64,000 bases of DNA from Lysobacter sp. Root494 (GTDB taxonomy: Bacteria; Pseudomonadota; Gammaproteobacteria; Xanthomonadales; Xanthomonadaceae). The notes beneath the pieces are model-generated. The model ran no database searches. It worked only from the letters and a program-made list of their open reading frames with translations, and was not told the DNA's origin. The stretch is taken from positions 389,045 through 453,044 of the forward strand of contig NZ_LMFH01000005.1 of NCBI RefSeq assembly GCF_001427225.1, given 5' to 3'. Position numbers and translations under genes: made by a program. This document shows positions 61,881 to 64,000 of this stretch, in pieces. Position 1 is the stretch's first letter, and the number at the start of each line of letters is the position of its first letter.

Positions 61881-62842
61881 CGAAACACCAGCCAGTACAT
61901 CAGCAGCAGGTTCAACAGCATCAGTGGAATGGCGGTAGGCAGCTGCATGCGGATGACGGCATTGGGATCGTCGAGCTCCAGCAGCGCGGCGGGCACGAGA
62001 TTGAAGTTGGCCGCCATCGGCGTCATCAGCGTGCCGCAGTAACCCGTGACCATGCCGATCGCGCCCAGCGCAGCCGGATCGGCGCCGTGCCGCTGGATCA
62101 GCAGCGGCAAGCCGATGCCGGCCATCATCACGGGAAATGCCGCGAATGCATTTCCCATGATGATGGTGAACAGCACCATCCCCAGCCCGAAGGCCAGCAG
62201 GCACGCGACGCGGCTGTCGGAGGGAATCACCGCGGAGACCAGCGATGCCACGGCTTCACCGACACCGCTCGCCGCGAACACGCCGCCGAGCGTCGCAAGC
62301 ACGAGGGGCAGCAATGCGGCCCAGCCCATCGTGTCAAGCAGGCGGCGACCTTCGATCGCGGCCTGTACCGGCTGTTCCCGCGTGGTCGCGATGGCGGCGA
62401 ATGCCGCAATGATGCCGGCCAGTGCGAGCGCCGGCAGGGTGATGTTTCCAGCGGCGAAGAGCGCGAGTTCGCCAAGACGCAGCTTCGGGCCCGCCAGCAC
62501 TATCGCGACGGTGACCAGCGGAATCAGTAGCGCAGGAACGAACAAACGATGGCCGAAACGAGCGGCCGATGCGCGCCGCTGTACTTCGGGTGCTTCGGCG
62601 ATGTGCTCGCGGCGCATCCGCGCAGCCAGCAACGCCAGGGTGATGACGGCCACGCCTGCAAGTTGCGCAGGCAGCCTGTCGCCCGCCTTGCTGGCGGCAA
62701 GGATCAGCTCGCCGCTGCAGAACAGCAAGGCCAGGACGCTCCAGAACGCCGCGTGCACGAACCGCCGCTCGCGCAGGTTGCGCCAGCCCGCATACAGCAG
62801 GAAGGCCGCGAGCACGAAATAGAAGTGCTCAATCCGCAGCAT
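61877..62842 (-). CDS. DUF979 membrane permease-like protein
   Basis: 321 residues from the ATG at 62842 ([19 protein letters not shown]), about ten hydrophobic helices. DUF979 family; conserved blocks [42 protein letters not shown] and [28 protein letters not shown], the last resembling the substrate regions of small-metabolite permeases. It overlaps DUF969 by 14 nt and pcp by 4 nt. DUF969 and DUF979 are generally encoded as a pair, so a two-component permease, here probably for 5-oxoproline or pyroglutamyl peptides, is inferred from context. Confidence 0.88.
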   Translation of the reverse strand: MLRIEHFYFVLAAFLLYAGWRNLRERRFVHAAFWSVLALLFCSGELILAASKAGDRLPAQLAGVAVITLALLAARMRREHIAEAPEVQRRASAARFGHRLFVPALLIPLVTVAIVLAGPKLRLGELALFAAGNITLPALALAGIIAAFAAIATTREQPVQAAIEGRRLLDTMGWAALLPLVLATLGGVFAASGVGEAVASLVSAVIPSDSRVACLLAFGLGMVLFTIIMGNAFAAFPVMMAGIGLPLLIQRHGADPAALGAIGMVTGYCGTLMTPMAANFNLVPAALLELDDPNAVIRMQLPTAIPLMLLNLLLMYWLVFR

Positions 62843-63527
62843 CGGCTCGCTCCAACGCCGCGACATGGCGAGCCAGCCCGCGCTGGAAGAATGCGATGCG
62901 GATCGCGTGGATGACAAATGCAGCAATGGCTGTCGGCAACGCCCACAAGGCGATTTCCAGGGGCTGCAATACGATGCCGTGCTCGTTGAAGAAGCCCTGG
63001 ATCAATAGCACGGCGCCAAACGCCAGGAATACGTCTTCTCCGAAGAAGCGACCGACATTGTCGGTGGCGGCCGAAAGCGCATGCACGCGCTGGACGTGCT
63101 CACGTGGCAGGGCGCCGTGGCTTTTTTCCGCAGCCGACTCCGCCATCGGAGCCAGCAACGGACGCACCGTCTGCGCATGGCCCGCGATGTCGATGAGGCC
63201 GACCATGCTCAGCAGCTGGCGCACGCCAAGATACGTCGTCAGCAATCGCGGCAAGGTCACGCCATGTAAGCGCGCGATCCACGACAGCGCATGTTCGCGC
63301 AGGCCGGCGCGTTCGAGCAGGCCGATGGTGGGCAGCGTGAATGCGAACAGCAGCAGCGCGCGGTTGGAGACGAAGCTTTCGCCGAGTAGCGCGAGCAGAT
63401 CAGGGAGCGACATTCCCGCGGCCAGTCCGCTGACCACGCCGGCGCCGACCACAACGATGACCGGGTTCCATCGCAACACGAAGCCGATCACCACTACCGC
63501 GACGCCGAGCAGCGGCCAGTAGTTCAT
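62829..63527 (-). CDS. DUF969 membrane permease-like protein
   Basis: 232 residues, about six hydrophobic helices, DUF969 family. Typical segments: MNYWPLLGVAVVVIGFVLRWNPVIVVVGAGVVSGLAAGM, LLFAFTLPTIGLLERAGLREHA, and MVGLIDIAGHAQTVRPLLAPMAE...SAATDNVGRFFGEDVFLAFGAVLLI. Start overlaps the pxpA stop (ATGA) and its end overlaps DUF979 by 14 nt. Expected to act with DUF979. Transport function is inferred from genome context, not shown by sequence. Confidence 0.88.
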   Translation of the reverse strand: MNYWPLLGVAVVVIGFVLRWNPVIVVVGAGVVSGLAAGMSLPDLLALLGESFVSNRALLLFAFTLPTIGLLERAGLREHALSWIARLHGVTLPRLLTTYLGVRQLLSMVGLIDIAGHAQTVRPLLAPMAESAAEKSHGALPREHVQRVHALSAATDNVGRFFGEDVFLAFGAVLLIQGFFNEHGIVLQPLEIALWALPTAIAAFVIHAIRIAFFQRGLARHVAALERADAAD

Positions 63528-64000
63528 TCGACGGCTCCCACGGGCAGGATGCGAATGCCATCAGCGGCCAGCGCATCGCGGATGGATCTGGCGAACTGTG
63601 CGGCATCGGCGCGATCGCCATGCAGGCAAAGCGTGTCGGCGCGAAGCCGGATCCGTTCGCCGGTGCGCGCGACCACGCTGCCGTCGCGGGCGAAGCCACG
63701 CACCTGTTCGATGGTTTCGCCGAGACCGTGGATCACCGCTTCGTCGCGGCTGCGTGGCGTCAGCGAACCGTCCGCTTCGTACCTGCGCTCGGCGAATACT
63801 TCATGTGCGACACGCAGGTCCGCGGCTTCCGCCGACGCGGTCAACTGCGAACCCGAGAGCCCGAACACAACCAGTTCCGGATCGACTTCCCGCACGGCCG
63901 CAACGATCGCTTCCGCGATGAGCCGGTCGCGCGCGGCGACGTTGTAGAGCGCACCGTGCGGCTTCACGTGCGCCAGGCGCATGTTTTCCGAAGCCGCGAT
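63524..64000 (-). CDS. pxpA: 5-oxoprolinase subunit A (LamB/YcsF family), partial
   Basis: C-terminal 158 residues of PxpA; the start lies beyond the window edge. Family motifs: VKPHGALYN, ADLRVAHEVFAERRYEADGSLTPRSRDEAVI and DTLCLHGDRADAAQFARSIRDAL. With PxpB and PxpC it hydrolyses 5-oxoproline to glutamate at the expense of ATP; pxpB and pxpC would be expected just upstream, outside the window. Overlaps DUF969 by 4 nt. Complete PxpA is about 245-255 residues. Confidence 0.95.
   Translation of the reverse strand: MAASENMRLAHVKPHGALYNVAARDRLIAEAIVAAVREVDPELVVFGLSGSQLTASAEAADLRVAHEVFAERRYEADGSLTPRSRDEAVIHGLGETIEQVRGFARDGSVVARTGERIRLRADTLCLHGDRADAAQFARSIRDALAADGIRILPVGAVE

Overview
The window is a gene-dense, high-GC chromosomal segment of a gammaproteobacterium, most likely Xanthomonadaceae/Lysobacteraceae (Lysobacter- or Luteimonas-like). 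The main reasons are a perfect Xanthomonad-type LexA operator (TTAG-N6-TACTA) on lexA, the neighbour order metG / mrp / dcd, two large TonB-dependent receptors, a PrxQ/Bcp whose two cysteines are spaced as in the Xanthomonas enzyme, and several promoters placed so close to the start codon that leaderless mRNAs are expected. No rRNA operon, CRISPR array, prophage or transposase was recognised.

Layout. 0-3.2 kb: lspA-ispH, tRNA-Thr(CGT) with its own promoter and terminator, then radA. 3.4-8.3 kb: a minus-strand tripartite drug-efflux operon (marR, outer-membrane factor, emrA, emrB) with a perfect palindromic operator at the marR promoter. 8.3-13.7 kb: ypjD, ffh, the rpsP-rimM-trmD-rplS ribosome cluster and hslR. 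13.7-20 kb: katG with an OxyR-like site, a DUF937 protein, an intergenic region holding a 42-bp tandem repeat array, and mutS. 20-22.8 kb: TonB receptor 1. 22.8-29.3 kb: pncC, lexA, recA, recX, alaS, csrA, tRNA-Ser(GCT), tRNA-Arg(ACG). 29.3-34.5 kb (minus): alpha/beta hydrolase, thiD, a DUF1275 membrane protein, PIN-PhoH ATPase, bcp, gcvR. 34.7-36.6 kb: dapA, bamC-like lipoprotein and a 7Fe ferredoxin. 36.7-42.5 kb: tRNA-Glu(CTC), pcnB-folK-panBCD-pgi. 42.6-51.3 kb: queG, nnrDE-tsaE-amiC-mutL-DUF1684-TraB/GumN. 51.3-61.2 kb: rnfB-like and metG on one side and mrp-dcd on the other, separated by about 5.5 kb holding a DUF2147 protein, a TPR-sulfotransferase and TonB receptor 2. 61.2 kb to the end (minus): a tightly overlapping pxpA-DUF969-DUF979-pcp operon that looks like a 5-oxoproline (pyroglutamate) release, transport and hydrolysis unit; pxpA runs off the window.

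Most of the window is housekeeping: translation and tRNA maturation, DNA repair (radA, mutS, mutL, recA, lexA, recX), cell-envelope biogenesis, pantothenate and folate synthesis. The less ordinary parts are the 42-bp array next to mutS, the accessory block between metG and mrp, the oxoproline operon, and a set of promoters whose -10 element ends only 8-9 nt before the ATG.
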